Of a DNA stretch of 64,000 nucleotides, positions 8,464 through 17,558 are shown one piece after another (position 1 is the stretch's first letter; each line of letters starts with the position of its first letter). This DNA comes from CALVLD01 sp964467585 (GTDB taxonomy: Bacteria; Bacillota; Clostridia; Christensenellales; CAG-138): assembly GCA_964467585.1 (NCBI GenBank), contig CAYXRF010000011.1, forward strand, positions 1 through 64,000, written 5' to 3'. The position numbers and the translations under genes are program-made. Below the pieces are notes generated by a model, which was not told where the DNA came from, ran no database searches, and worked only from the letters and a program-made list of their open reading frames with translations.

Positions 8464-9405
8464 TTACGCGTCTCCTTTTGTAAGCGTTATGCGCGGGTCG
8501 ATAAGCTTGTAGGAAACATCGACAATCAAATTCATTATTATAATAAGCGCGGAGAGAAGCATTGTAGTGCCCATGATCACAGGATAGTCACGCGCCGTAA
8601 TGCTGTCGATGAAATACTTTCCGAGCCCCGGTATTGCAAACGTTTTCTCAACAACGAAGCCTCCGGTTATTATGCCTGCGAAAAGCGGCCCCAGATAGGT
8701 TACGACAGGAATAAGTGAATTTCTGAGCGCATGCTTAAATATTATTTTGCCTGTTTTAAGACCCTTCGCCCGTGCTGTGCGAATGTAATCCTGATTTATG
8801 ACGTCAAGCATTGTGGTTCGTGTAAGCTTTGAAATATGGCAAGACGGATAGAACGCAAGAGCCAAAACGGGCAGCACATAATCAGAAGCCGAATTCAAGC
8901 TGCCGGATATCGCATGAAACCATTCGAGCTTAACACCGAATACAAGCAAAAGCAAAGCCGCAACCACAAAGCCCGGGATTGCAACGCCAAACGTTGTAAA
9001 CACACGAATCAGGCTGTCAACAAACTTGCCGCGATTGTAAGCGGCAATACAGCCCAAAGGAATGCCGACGATAATCGCCAAAATCATAGCGAATATGCCA
9101 AGCTTAAAGGATATCCAGAACTTGTTTTGCCCAAATATAATCTCAGAGACGGGAGCGTCCTGCTGCATTTTGAGGGAAACGCCCAAATCACCCTTAAGCA
9201 TATTAAAAAGCCAACGAAAGAACTGAACAATAAGCGGGTCATCAAGACCATACTTTGCATTTGCGCGCGCAATCTGCTCCGGCGTGGACTTCTCGGTCAT
9301 AAACGGACTTCCGGGTATGGCGTTCATCAAAAAGAAGGTGATGAATGCAACCAACAGAAGTGTCAATAACGCGGAGCCTATGCGCTTTAGGATATAGGTC
9401 ACCAT
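8464..9405 (-). CDS. oppB: Oligopeptide ABC transporter permease OppB
   Basis: First gene of the importer operon. It opens with the conserved OppB/DppB helix (MVTYILKRIGSALLTLLL, ending near AIPGSPF) and carries the permease coupling-loop motif DYIRTARAKGL. Length is 313 residues from ATG 9405, which has GGAG eight bases upstream. An in-frame GTG-rich extension to 9486 exists, but 9405 fits the family start. OppB and OppC form the membrane channel, OppD and OppF bind ATP, and OppA binds the peptide. Confidence 0.93.
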   Translation of the reverse strand: MVTYILKRIGSALLTLLLVAFITFFLMNAIPGSPFMTEKSTPEQIARANAKYGLDDPLIVQFFRWLFNMLKGDLGVSLKMQQDAPVSEIIFGQNKFWISFKLGIFAMILAIIVGIPLGCIAAYNRGKFVDSLIRVFTTFGVAIPGFVVAALLLLVFGVKLEWFHAISGSLNSASDYVLPVLALAFYPSCHISKLTRTTMLDVINQDYIRTARAKGLKTGKIIFKHALRNSLIPVVTYLGPLFAGIITGGFVVEKTFAIPGLGKYFIDSITARDYPVIMGTTMLLSALIIIMNLIVDVSYKLIDPRITLTKGDA

Positions 9406-9498
9406 CAGATAAAACTCCATCCGTTTCCGGACGCGCAGCACAGTGTTGAAAACGGCGCTTGACTGAACCGCACGACCCATATTCACATGACTTTAGTT

Positions 9499-9527
9499 AG
9501 TATATACTATAACATTCAATACGTCAA
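9499..9527 (-). promoter_or_regulatory. Promoter of the opp operon
   Basis: TTGACG (9522-9527) and TATACT (9499-9504) with a 17-base spacer on the minus strand. It would give a leader of roughly 85 bases before oppB. Confidence 0.65.
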
Positions 9528-9835
9528 TACTTATTTTTACTTTTTCACATACGGTTTTTCAAATTATGTTCACAATCACGACACATAATGACATAAATCA
9601 AACACAAAAGCCTAAATGTATGCAACAAAAAATCAACCTTTTCCGACACAATCGCTATGAGAAGGCAGAAGGAATATATTTATTGCAAGGCATGTGATGT
9701 GCAATATTGGCAAGCTTCACCCAAGCTCACTGCCGCAAAGCTGTTAAAGCGTGCCGCTTAGAGCGCATATGCATGTGCAACATATATTAGTAGGTAAAAA
9801 ATCACCAGGCGGCGTTCAATCCGACGTGAATATAT
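9528..9835. other. Intergenic region between divergent promoters, no gene seen
   Basis: About 300 bases between the opp promoter and the aminotransferase promoter. It is AT-rich near the opp side and mixed elsewhere. I found no open frame with a ribosome site, no RNA gene and no strong hairpin. Confidence 0.6.
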
Positions 9836-9864
9836 TTGACACGTTTGTCGGATAAGGCTATAAT
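9836..9864 (+). promoter_or_regulatory. Consensus promoter of the aminotransferase-tdh-kbl cluster
   Basis: Perfect TTGACA (9836-9841) and perfect TATAAT (9859-9864) with a 17-base spacer, 46 bases upstream of the aminotransferase start. This is an exact sigma-A consensus, so basal expression should be strong. Confidence 0.8.
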
Positions 9865-9910
9865 TTCAATGGGATGAAAGGTTATCCAAATAACATGACG
9901 GAGGAACGAT

Positions 9911-11188
9911 ATGCCTACTGTTTATGATATGACCCGAGATCAGCTTTCCGCACTTTACGTTGCGACGGTTGCCCAATATGCCGAATGTAAGGCAAAGGGG
10001 CTGAAGCTGGATATGTCACGCGGCAAACCAAGCCGTGAGCAGCTTGATCTTTCAAACGATATGCTGAATATGCAAATTGACCCCGCCGAAACAAAGCTTG
10101 ACGGTGTTGAAGCGCGTAACTATGGGGAGCTTATGGGTTTGCCTGCATGTCGCCGCCTGTTTGCAGAGCTTCTCGGCGTTGGCTATGGTGAGGTCTTTAT
10201 CGGCGGAAGCGCATCGCTTTCGATGATGTATGATGTGATTGCAAAGGCGTATACACACGGACTGCTTCATTCACAGGTTAAGTGGGGCAAGCTTGATACC
10301 GTTAAGTTTCTTTGCCCTGCTCCCGGATATGACAGACACTTTGCCATATCGGAGAGCTTTGGTATGCAGCTGATAACTATTCCGATGACCGAGAGCGGTC
10401 CGGACATGGACATGGTTGAAGGTCTCGTTGCCGACCCCGCCGTAAAGGGCATGTGGTGCGTTCCCAAATACAGCAATCCCGATGGTATTTCCTATTCTGA
10501 AGAAACAATTAGGCGCATCGCTGCATTAAAGCCTGCAGCCCCGGATTTTTTGCTCATGTGGGACAACGCATATTGCGTACACGAATTTGACGGTGATTTC
10601 GTCCCATTTACCGACATTCTCAGCGCGTGTCGTGAGGCGGGCAACCCCGATATGGTATTTGAGTTTGCTTCAACCTCAAAGATAACCTTCCCGGGGGCGG
10701 GCGTGTCATGCTTTTGCTGCAGTGAAGCAAATATGGCATACATGAAAAAGCTTTGGGGCGTTCAGATTATCAGCTACGATAAGATGAATCAGCTTCGCCA
10801 CGTTAAGTACTTCGGCAACGCTGCGGGAGTAATATCCCACATGAAGAAACACGCTTCCGTTCTTAAACCAAAGTTTGAAATTGTACTCGACAGTCTTGAG
10901 TCACAGATTTCTCCACTCGGCTTTGCTTCATGGCACAAGCCGACGGGCGGATACTTTGTGTCTCTTAACACCATGAACGGCTGTGCAAAGCGCACTCATG
11001 CGCTTTGTAAGGAGGCAGGAGTCGTTATGACCGGCGCGGGGGCAACATTCCCGTATAAGCTTGATCCAAACGACAGCAATCTTCGTATAGCCCCCAGCTT
11101 CCCGCCCTGCGGCGAGCTAAAAGAAGCGATGCAGGTTCTCTGCGTCTGCCTTAAGCTTGCCGCGCTTGAAAAGCTGCTCGCAATATAA
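9911..11188 (+). CDS. Class I aminotransferase (aspartate aminotransferase-like, PF12897 type)
   Basis: A PLP-dependent aminotransferase of 425 residues. It resembles the subgroup that opens with a disordered-to-ordered N-terminal segment containing DMSRGKPSREQLDLS and NYGELMGLPACRRLFAELLG. The PLP lysine is expected in FASTSKITFPGAGVSC (near residue 260), and the aspartate that contacts the pyridine nitrogen in WDNAYCVH. Members of this group act as aspartate:2-oxoglutarate aminotransferases in Actinobacteria; the substrate here is inferred only. GGAGG precedes the ATG. It is followed 20 bases later by tdh, so amino-group handling and threonine breakdown may be co-expressed. Confidence 0.85.
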   Translation: MPTVYDMTRDQLSALYVATVAQYAECKAKGLKLDMSRGKPSREQLDLSNDMLNMQIDPAETKLDGVEARNYGELMGLPACRRLFAELLGVGYGEVFIGGSASLSMMYDVIAKAYTHGLLHSQVKWGKLDTVKFLCPAPGYDRHFAISESFGMQLITIPMTESGPDMDMVEGLVADPAVKGMWCVPKYSNPDGISYSEETIRRIAALKPAAPDFLLMWDNAYCVHEFDGDFVPFTDILSACREAGNPDMVFEFASTSKITFPGAGVSCFCCSEANMAYMKKLWGVQIISYDKMNQLRHVKYFGNAAGVISHMKKHASVLKPKFEIVLDSLESQISPLGFASWHKPTGGYFVSLNTMNGCAKRTHALCKEAGVVMTGAGATFPYKLDPNDSNLRIAPSFPPCGELKEAMQVLCVCLKLAALEKLLAI

Positions 11189-11208
11189 TAAATCCAAAAA
11201 GGATGGCA

Positions 11209-12255
11209 ATGATTATGCAAAAAATGATGGACGCATTGGTTAAGACCGAGGCGGGCAAAGGGCTTGTCCTCAAGCAAGTACCGGTACCGGAGGTGCATCA
11301 CGGCGAGGTTCTGATAAAGATCCACAAGACTGCTATCTGCGGCACGGACGTACATATCTATAATTGGGATCCGTGGAGTCAAGCGCATGTGACGCCGCCG
11401 CTTACGATAGGACATGAATATGTCGGAGAGATTGCGGAGCTTGGCGAAGGAGTGGAAGAGCTTTATGTGGGGCAGCTGGTTTCGGGCGAGGGTCATATCA
11501 CCTGTGGTCATTGCCGCAACTGCCGCAGCGGCAACAGCCATCTCTGCGCAAAAACGCACGGCGTCGGAGTTCAAAGAGACGGCGCGTTCGCGGAGTATAT
11601 ATGCATTCCCGCACGCAACGTTATCCCAGTGATATGGGATATTCCCGAAGATATTATTTCATTCTTTGACGCATACGGCAACGCGACGCATACGGCGTTG
11701 ATGTTCGATGTAGTCGGAGAAGACGTGCTTATCACCGGCGCAGGCCCCATCGGTATGATGGCTGCAGGGATTTGCCGCCACAATGGGGCGCGAAACGTCG
11801 TTGTCACGGATATAAACGATTATCGTCTGGGACTTGCAAAGACAATGGGCGCAACACGGGTGGTCAACACCTCAAAAGAGGATCTGCGCGATGTGATGAA
11901 AGAGCTTCACATGGACGAGGGCTTTGACGTCGGTCTTGAGATGAGCGGCAGCGGCATTGCACTTAATCAGATGATTAGCGTCATGCGAAACGCCGGCAAG
12001 TGCGCATTGCTTGGCATTGCAAAACCGGGAACGTCCGTTGATTGGAACGAGGTCATTTTCAAGGGGCTTACGCTTCAGGGCATTTATGGACGCAAGATGT
12101 TTGAAACATGGTATAAAATGGGTGCAATGGTTCAGTCCGGTCTTGACCTGACGCCGATGATTACTCATCGCTTCAGCTATCGTGATTTCGAAAAGGGCTT
12201 TGAGGCAATGAACAGCGGCATGAGCGGCAAGGTTGTTCTCGATTGGACAAAATAG
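11209..12255 (+). CDS. tdh: L-threonine 3-dehydrogenase
   Basis: Oxidises L-threonine to 2-amino-3-oxobutyrate with NAD+. It is a zinc-dependent medium-chain dehydrogenase: catalytic-zinc residues in AICGTDVHIYNWDPW and GHEYVG, a structural-zinc four-cysteine loop (CGHCRNCRSGNSHLC), and an NAD fold at GAGPIGMMAAG. NWDPW and FDAYGNATHTAL are typical of Tdh rather than other alcohol dehydrogenases. I prefer the ATG at 11209 because AAAGG abuts the earlier ATG at 11203. kbl follows after 38 bases and completes the pathway. Confidence 0.93.
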   Translation: MIMQKMMDALVKTEAGKGLVLKQVPVPEVHHGEVLIKIHKTAICGTDVHIYNWDPWSQAHVTPPLTIGHEYVGEIAELGEGVEELYVGQLVSGEGHITCGHCRNCRSGNSHLCAKTHGVGVQRDGAFAEYICIPARNVIPVIWDIPEDIISFFDAYGNATHTALMFDVVGEDVLITGAGPIGMMAAGICRHNGARNVVVTDINDYRLGLAKTMGATRVVNTSKEDLRDVMKELHMDEGFDVGLEMSGSGIALNQMISVMRNAGKCALLGIAKPGTSVDWNEVIFKGLTLQGIYGRKMFETWYKMGAMVQSGLDLTPMITHRFSYRDFEKGFEAMNSGMSGKVVLDWTK

Positions 12256-12293
12256 CTGGTGTGCAAATAATTACCGAAAGGGGCAATTTGAAT

Positions 12294-13475
12294 ATGAAAA
12301 AGGCTTATGATATCTTTCGTTCCGAGCTTGCATCGATAAAGGACGCAGGCACCTTTAAGGATGAGCGAATCATTACAACGCCGCAGAAAGCGCGTATCGA
12401 CACAACAATGACGAAGGGCGTTCTGAACATGTGCGCCAATAACTATCTCGGTCTTGCCGATAACCCCGATATAATCGCGGCGGCAAAGGCAAGCTATGAT
12501 AAATGGGGCTTCGGACTTTCGTCTGTTCGCTTCATTTGCGGTACGCAGCAGATCCACAAGCAGCTTGAGCGCAAGCTTGCTGATTTTATCGGCACAGACG
12601 ATGCTATTCTGTACTCCTCCTGCTTTGATGCAAACGGCGGTCTTTTTGAAACGCTGCTTGGTGCGGAAGACGCTATTATTTCGGATGAGCTTAACCATGC
12701 AAGCATTATTGACGGTGTGAGGCTTTGCAAGGCAAAACGATTCCGCTACAAAAACAATAATATGGAAGACCTTAGGTCTCAGCTTGAAGCGGCGAAGGAT
12801 TGCCGCATAAAGATGATTGCAACAGACGGCGTGTTTTCAATGGATGGGTTTATCGCAAACCTCCCCGCCATATGCGATCTGGCGGATGAGTTCGGCGCGC
12901 TTGTTATGGTTGATGATTCCCATGCGGTCGGCTTTATGGGTGAACATGGCAGAGGAACGGCCGAGGCTTGCAGCGTGATGGGACGCGTTGACGTTATCAC
13001 CGGTACTCTTGGCAAGGCAATGGGCGGCGCTTCCGGCGGCTACACCTGCGCAAGACAAGAGATTGTTGACCTGCTCCGTCAAAAGTCTCGTCCATACCTG
13101 TTCTCCAACACGCTTGCGCCGGCTATCTGTGCCGCCTCAATGAAGGTTATTGATATGCTGACGGAGTCAACGGCTCTGCGTGATAAAGTCCATGAAAATA
13201 CTGCATATTTCCGTAAAGAGCTTGGCAAGCTCGGCTTTGACGTGCCTGAAAGCACGCATCCGATAGTGCCTGTTATGCTCTATGACGCAAAGATTGCACA
13301 GGAGTTTGCGCGTCGCATGCTTGAAAAGGGCGTATATGTCGTGGGCTTCTGCTATCCCGTTGTTCCGATGGGCAAGGCAAGGATCAGGACGCAGGTATCT
13401 GCGGGTCACTCAAAGGAGGATCTCGATTTTGCCGTTAAGTGCTTCAAAGAGGTTAAGGAAGAAATGGGCGTCTGA
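12294..13475 (+). CDS. kbl: 2-amino-3-ketobutyrate CoA ligase (glycine C-acetyltransferase)
   Basis: Takes the unstable product of Tdh plus CoA and makes glycine and acetyl-CoA. It belongs to the alpha-oxoamine synthase family of PLP enzymes, 393 residues here, the usual size. Seen: NNYLGLADNP near the start, SVRFICGTQQIHKQLE, VDDSHAVGFMGEHGRGT (PLP-binding Asp and His), and the PLP lysine in TGTLGKAMGGASGGY. The start ATG at 12294 has GAAAGGGG upstream. A hairpin follows the gene. Confidence 0.94.
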   Translation: MKKAYDIFRSELASIKDAGTFKDERIITTPQKARIDTTMTKGVLNMCANNYLGLADNPDIIAAAKASYDKWGFGLSSVRFICGTQQIHKQLERKLADFIGTDDAILYSSCFDANGGLFETLLGAEDAIISDELNHASIIDGVRLCKAKRFRYKNNNMEDLRSQLEAAKDCRIKMIATDGVFSMDGFIANLPAICDLADEFGALVMVDDSHAVGFMGEHGRGTAEACSVMGRVDVITGTLGKAMGGASGGYTCARQEIVDLLRQKSRPYLFSNTLAPAICAASMKVIDMLTESTALRDKVHENTAYFRKELGKLGFDVPESTHPIVPVMLYDAKIAQEFARRMLEKGVYVVGFCYPVVPMGKARIRTQVSAGHSKEDLDFAVKCFKEVKEEMGV

Positions 13476-13498
13476 CGCATAAACACGTTTTAACCGTT

Positions 13499-13529
13499 GG
13501 GGCTGCCGCAAAGCTTTGGCGACAGTCCC
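13499..13529 (+). terminator. Terminator after kbl
   Basis: A 7-bp stem (GGGGCTG with CAGTCCC, one G-U pair) with further pairing inside the loop, followed by a short T-rich tract (CTTTATTTT). It separates the threonine cluster from trpS. Confidence 0.55.
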
Positions 13530-13546
13530 ACGCTTTATTTTGGTGG

Positions 13547-13574
13547 TTGCAAATGAAAGCCTTTCGTGTATAAT
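13547..13574 (+). promoter_or_regulatory. Promoter of trpS
   Basis: TTGCAA (13547-13552) and TATAAT (13569-13574) with a 16-base spacer. The start codon is only 35 bases further on, so there is no room for a T-box leader. Confidence 0.6.
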
Positions 13575-13609
13575 GTTGAGAAGAAAATCCCGAAAAGGAG
13601 GGTTAACTC

Positions 13610-14599
13610 ATGGAGAAGAAAATTATTTTGAGCGGCATTAAGCCGACGGGTATTCCAACACTTGGCAACTATATAGGGGCGCTTCGCAACTGGCGGCTTT
13701 CCCAGGAGGATGACAAGTATTGCTATTACATGGTGGCGGATATGCACGCGCTGACAGTGCGCAACGATCCGTCGGAGCTCAAGCAGCAGACAAGAAGCAT
13801 GGCGGCTTTGCTCATCGCATGCGGTATAGATCCCAATAAGTCACCGCTGTTTATCCAAAGCCATGTTCATCAGCATGCAGAGCTTTCATGGGTGCTGGGC
13901 TGCAGCACATACATGGGAGAGCTGAGCCGCATGACTCAATTCAAGGATAAAAGCGCCAAACACGCTGACAATATCAACGCCGGTCTGTTCACATATCCGG
14001 TGCTGATGGCAGCCGATATTCTTATATATGACGCTGATTATGTGCCCGTTGGGGACGACCAAAAACAACACGTTGAGCTGGCGCGCAACATTGCAATACG
14101 TTTCAACAATACATACGGAGATACGTTTGTGGTGCCGGAGCCAACAATGCCAAAGTTTGGCGCAAGGATAATGGGCTTGCAGGATCCAGAGCATAAGATG
14201 AGCAAAACGGATTCCAATCCAAACGGTTATATTTCTATTTTGGACGAACCTTCCGTGATAGTCAAAAAATTCAAGAGGGCTGTTACGGACTGCGAAGCGA
14301 CAATCGCATATGGCGAAGGCAGAGACGGCGTGAACAATCTGCTGACAATTTACTGTGCTTGTACAGGTATGAATATGGAGCAGGCGGTCGCATCGTTTGA
14401 GGGTGCGGGATACGGCAAGCTAAAAACATCAGTCGCGGACGCTGTGATTGCAGAAATAGAGCCTGTACAGACAGAATACAAGCGTTTGCTTGCGGACGAT
14501 CAATATCTTAATGTCACGCTTCGGCAAGGCGCCGAAAAAGCAGCTGAGAAGGCCGAGCAAACATTACAGCGTGCCTTCGAACGTGTAGGACTAAGATAG
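13610..14599 (+). CDS. trpS: Tryptophanyl-tRNA synthetase
   Basis: Class I aminoacyl-tRNA synthetase that charges tRNA-Trp. At 329 residues it has normal bacterial length. Seen: the HIGH-equivalent PTGIPTLGNYIGALRNW near residue 12, the KMSKS-equivalent HKMSKTDSNPN near residue 195, and the conserved AADILIYDADYVPVGDDQKQH segment. The ribosome site is AAAAGGAGG, seven to eight bases before ATG. It stands alone, between the kbl hairpin and a long AT-rich gap. Confidence 0.95.
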   Translation: MEKKIILSGIKPTGIPTLGNYIGALRNWRLSQEDDKYCYYMVADMHALTVRNDPSELKQQTRSMAALLIACGIDPNKSPLFIQSHVHQHAELSWVLGCSTYMGELSRMTQFKDKSAKHADNINAGLFTYPVLMAADILIYDADYVPVGDDQKQHVELARNIAIRFNNTYGDTFVVPEPTMPKFGARIMGLQDPEHKMSKTDSNPNGYISILDEPSVIVKKFKRAVTDCEATIAYGEGRDGVNNLLTIYCACTGMNMEQAVASFEGAGYGKLKTSVADAVIAEIEPVQTEYKRLLADDQYLNVTLRQGAEKAAEKAEQTLQRAFERVGLR

Positions 14600-14856
14600 T
14601 GCCTTGCGGCAGAATAAAATTTACAAAATGATTATTTGCGCGTTGTGACGAACTCATGACGCGCTAATTGCTATATGAAGATATGTCGCGCAACACGTAT
14701 GTGATTTGTAGAATCAGTCAAATAATGATATGGGAATTAATACAAATTGCAACGAGAAAACGCACGCTTTGCCGCACAACATAGATGATATCGAAAATTT
14801 TCGATTAAACAAAATATATATAATTGTGAAAAAATTGAAGTTGTGCCAATTTGTTG
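14600..14856. other. AT-rich intergenic region with one hairpin
   Basis: No gene is visible. One inverted repeat at 14638-14664 can form an 11-bp stem (GCGCGT outer arm, two G-U pairs, TGA/TCA inner) with a five-base loop. It may be the trpS terminator, but no T-run follows. The remainder is poly-A/T-rich and leads into the promoter of the dockerin gene. Confidence 0.5.
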
Positions 14857-14885
14857 TTTACACAAAGCTGATTATATGATATAAT
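14857..14885 (+). promoter_or_regulatory. Promoter of the first dockerin protein
   Basis: TTTACA (14857-14862) and TATAAT (14880-14885) with a 17-base spacer, in a strongly AT-rich stretch. It is 45 bases upstream of the start codon. Confidence 0.65.
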
Positions 14886-14930
14886 CACACAAGGTATTTA
14901 ATACCCTAATTTATTTCAGGAGGAAAACAC

Positions 14931-17474
14931 ATGAAAAAGGCACTTGCAATTCTTTTGGCGCTTGCTCTTACGCTTGCGGTAGTTCCCGCAACGTTTGCAG
15001 CCAAAGAGACTCCTGCGGCTTTTTTCACTGCGGAGAAGGTTAACGCTGAGCCTAACTCACGCGATGGTAAGGTTCCCACAGTTTCCCAACACGCCACCAA
15101 GGACGATGTGTTCATCAATGCTACACTGCTTGATGAAAACTTTGATGATGACTCAATTGGTGACTGGTGGATTACCAGCCTTGACTCAACAGACACAGGC
15201 GATTATACCGACTGGGGTCTTTACGAGTATGGTGAAGACAACTGCCACAGCGGTGCAAACTGCATGATGTCGTTCTCTTACGACTCTGCAACGAAAACCG
15301 CCCTTACTCCGGATAACTGGCTGATAACTCCGGAAATGACCATTCCCAGCGATGGCAGCACATATTATTTCAGCTGCTACATGGCGGCACAGGATCCCGA
15401 CTATCCGTCAGAGCATTATTCGGTACTCGTTTGCGAAGCGTCTGAGGGTTATGACGGCACAACGATCTATCCCGACAACTGGACAAGTGAGTTTTCAGCA
15501 ACTCCTACCGATGCATCATGGACGCAGGTCGTTGTAGATCTCACCGCCTATGCCGGCAAGACGATTGCTGTTGCTATCCGTCACTACGATGTTACTGATA
15601 TGTTCAGCCTGAAGATGGACGATGCGCAGTGCGGTACTCAGGGCGTTGCTGTCCTCGATACGGGCGTCACGCTTGATCAGACTACGGCCGCTCTGACAAT
15701 CACAAAGGGCCTGCAGCTCACAGCGACTGTTGCTCCCGCGGATGCTTCCTACACCGAAGTAACCTATACCACAAGCGATGCTTCTGTCGCCGCGGTCAAC
15801 AAAAATGGCGGTATCGTTGCTGTCGCGGCAGGTACCGCAACAATTACGGCAACCTCACACAGCGGATTCACAGCAACCTGTGTTGTTACAGTAACTGCGG
15901 GCGATTCTGATTTTGACGACGGCATGGTTGCTTATGGCATCTATGATATCGACAATTCTTCAAGCCCCTACACATGGTACACGTTTGATCCGACAGCCCC
16001 CGCAACCCTTACGACCGCGTATGCTGACGGCACAAACTACATCAGAAACGCTGAGTATGACGCTGCCGCAGGTCTTATCTATGCGTATGTTATCACAGAC
16101 TCAACAAATAATGTCTACAGCTTTGTTTCAATCAATCCCGAAACATATGCGGTAACATCGATTGCTACAGGTCTTACCGTCACTCCTTGGAGTCTTGCGT
16201 ATGACTACGACAATGACGTGATGTACGGCAACTTCTATGTTTATGACTCTACCGCACAGTCGGCCACATTGACCATCTCTGCCGTTGACCTTACAACCGG
16301 CTTGGCAACGGGCACTGCCGTTATGGAGGTTATTGGTGATCTTGGCATTATGCCTCTGAATATGACCTATTACGCATCCGGCGTGTTTATCGGTGCTGAT
16401 CGTGCCAGCAATCGTCTGGTTTATTTCACAGCTGACAACACAGTATTCGGCGGCGAAGGCGTTGCGGCTGCTTATTATGTCGGCAACTACACATTTACCG
16501 AGATGAACGGCTTCTCAATCGAAACATACATTCAGGATATCTACCTCAACCCTGTTGACGGCATGCTCTATTATGCTGCTGTTACAGGCTCAAAGTGCAG
16601 CTGGCTCGTAACCGATCTTGGCACGGGCATCACCGTCAACCTTGGCACAACGGGCGGCGGCACATACGGTATTGAGATGGCAGGCATATTCACCTATTAC
16701 ACAGTAACCACATACTACACTGTTACATTCTACGACAGTATTGACGGCACCGTGATTTCCACACAAGAGGTTGCAGAGGGCGAAGCGGCAACGGCTCCCA
16801 CAGCTCCCACGCACGAGGGCTACACCTTCACAGCTTGGGATCCCGCTGACTTCTCCGCTGTTACGGCAAATATGGATATCTACACCGTTTACACTATCAA
16901 TACCTATACTGTAACGTTCGTTGATTGGGATGGCACAATTATCAATTCTCAGTCTGTTGCGCATGGCGCTGCAGCAGCCGCTCCTGCGGATCCCACACGC
17001 GAGGGCTACACCTTCACAGGTTGGGATGTTGCTTATAACAACATCACAGGCGATCTCACAGTTACAGCACAGTATACGATTAACACCTATACAGTAACGT
17101 TTGTTGATTGGGACGGCACGGTTCTTGATACACAGACTGTTGCGCATGGCGCTGCAGCTGCCGCTCCCGCAGATCCCACACGCGAGGGCTACTCCTTCAC
17201 AGGTTGGGATGTTGCGTTTGACAACATTACCGGCAATCTGACCGTTACTGCCACATATGAAGAGAATGCTCCCGTTGGTCTGCTTGGCGATGTTAACTGC
17301 GATGGCTCGATCACGTTCGCAGACGTTGCACTTCTGTACGGCGCGATATTCTCCAGCGGCGGCGAGGGCTCAATTGTTCTTTCCGCACAGGGCGTAATCA
17401 ATGCTGATTTCAACCAGGATGGCTCAATATCATTTGCCGATGTTACAGCCTTGTACAGCGCGATTCTGCTGTAA
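14931..17474 (+). CDS. Secreted adhesin-like protein with Ig-like, InlB-repeat and dockerin domains
   Basis: An 847-residue exported protein. Order: signal peptide (about 1-23, ending PATFA), a cleaved-adhesin-type jelly-roll domain (about 64-235, NWLITPEM and the late MKMDD-like strand), a Big_2 Ig-like domain (about 245-325, ending ATITATSHSGFTATCVVTV), a region of repeated short strands that looks like a propeller (about 330-590), three InlB/Listeria-type B repeats (595-780, each with YTVTFVDWDG and GYTFTGWD), and a C-terminal type I dockerin with two calcium loops (DVNCDGSITFADV and DFNQDGSISFADV). Dockerins bind cohesin modules on scaffolds. No catalytic domain is recognised, so binding or adhesion is inferred. 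The gene stands alone with its own promoter and terminator. Confidence 0.88.
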   Translation: MKKALAILLALALTLAVVPATFAAKETPAAFFTAEKVNAEPNSRDGKVPTVSQHATKDDVFINATLLDENFDDDSIGDWWITSLDSTDTGDYTDWGLYEYGEDNCHSGANCMMSFSYDSATKTALTPDNWLITPEMTIPSDGSTYYFSCYMAAQDPDYPSEHYSVLVCEASEGYDGTTIYPDNWTSEFSATPTDASWTQVVVDLTAYAGKTIAVAIRHYDVTDMFSLKMDDAQCGTQGVAVLDTGVTLDQTTAALTITKGLQLTATVAPADASYTEVTYTTSDASVAAVNKNGGIVAVAAGTATITATSHSGFTATCVVTVTAGDSDFDDGMVAYGIYDIDNSSSPYTWYTFDPTAPATLTTAYADGTNYIRNAEYDAAAGLIYAYVITDSTNNVYSFVSINPETYAVTSIATGLTVTPWSLAYDYDNDVMYGNFYVYDSTAQSATLTISAVDLTTGLATGTAVMEVIGDLGIMPLNMTYYASGVFIGADRASNRLVYFTADNTVFGGEGVAAAYYVGNYTFTEMNGFSIETYIQDIYLNPVDGMLYYAAVTGSKCSWLVTDLGTGITVNLGTTGGGTYGIEMAGIFTYYTVTTYYTVTFYDSIDGTVISTQEVAEGEAATAPTAPTHEGYTFTAWDPADFSAVTANMDIYTVYTINTYTVTFVDWDGTIINSQSVAHGAAAAAPADPTREGYTFTGWDVAYNNITGDLTVTAQYTINTYTVTFVDWDGTVLDTQTVAHGAAAAAPADPTREGYSFTGWDVAFDNITGNLTVTATYEENAPVGLLGDVNCDGSITFADVALLYGAIFSSGGEGSIVLSAQGVINADFNQDGSISFADVTALYSAILL
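16713..17267 (+). repeat. Three tandem InlB-type repeats in the coding sequence
   Basis: Repeat units begin at 16713, 16902 and 17085 (63 and 61 codons apart). Units two and three are nearly identical in DNA as well as protein over the HGAAAAAPADPTREGY part, which suggests recent duplication or gene conversion. Confidence 0.85.
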
Positions 17475-17500
17475 GGCAAAGTAAAAAAGTTAATTCACTA

Positions 17501-17534
17501 AAAATCGGGAGCGGCAGATGCCGCTCCCGATTTT
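17501..17534. terminator. Bidirectional terminator
   Basis: A perfect 16-bp inverted repeat with a 2-base centre, flanked by A4 on one side and T4 on the other. It lies between the convergent dockerin and AIRS-like genes and can serve both. Confidence 0.85.
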
Positions 17535-17558
17535 GAACTCAAAACATATATGTTAAGT

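Noticed and set aside
13530..13609. T-box leader for trpS
   Set aside because: The promoter lies only 35 bases from the start codon, which leaves no room for a T-box.
16713..17267. Tandem repeats that might be read as a CRISPR array
   Set aside because: The units are coding, about 185 bases each, and match InlB-type protein repeats with no spacer structure.
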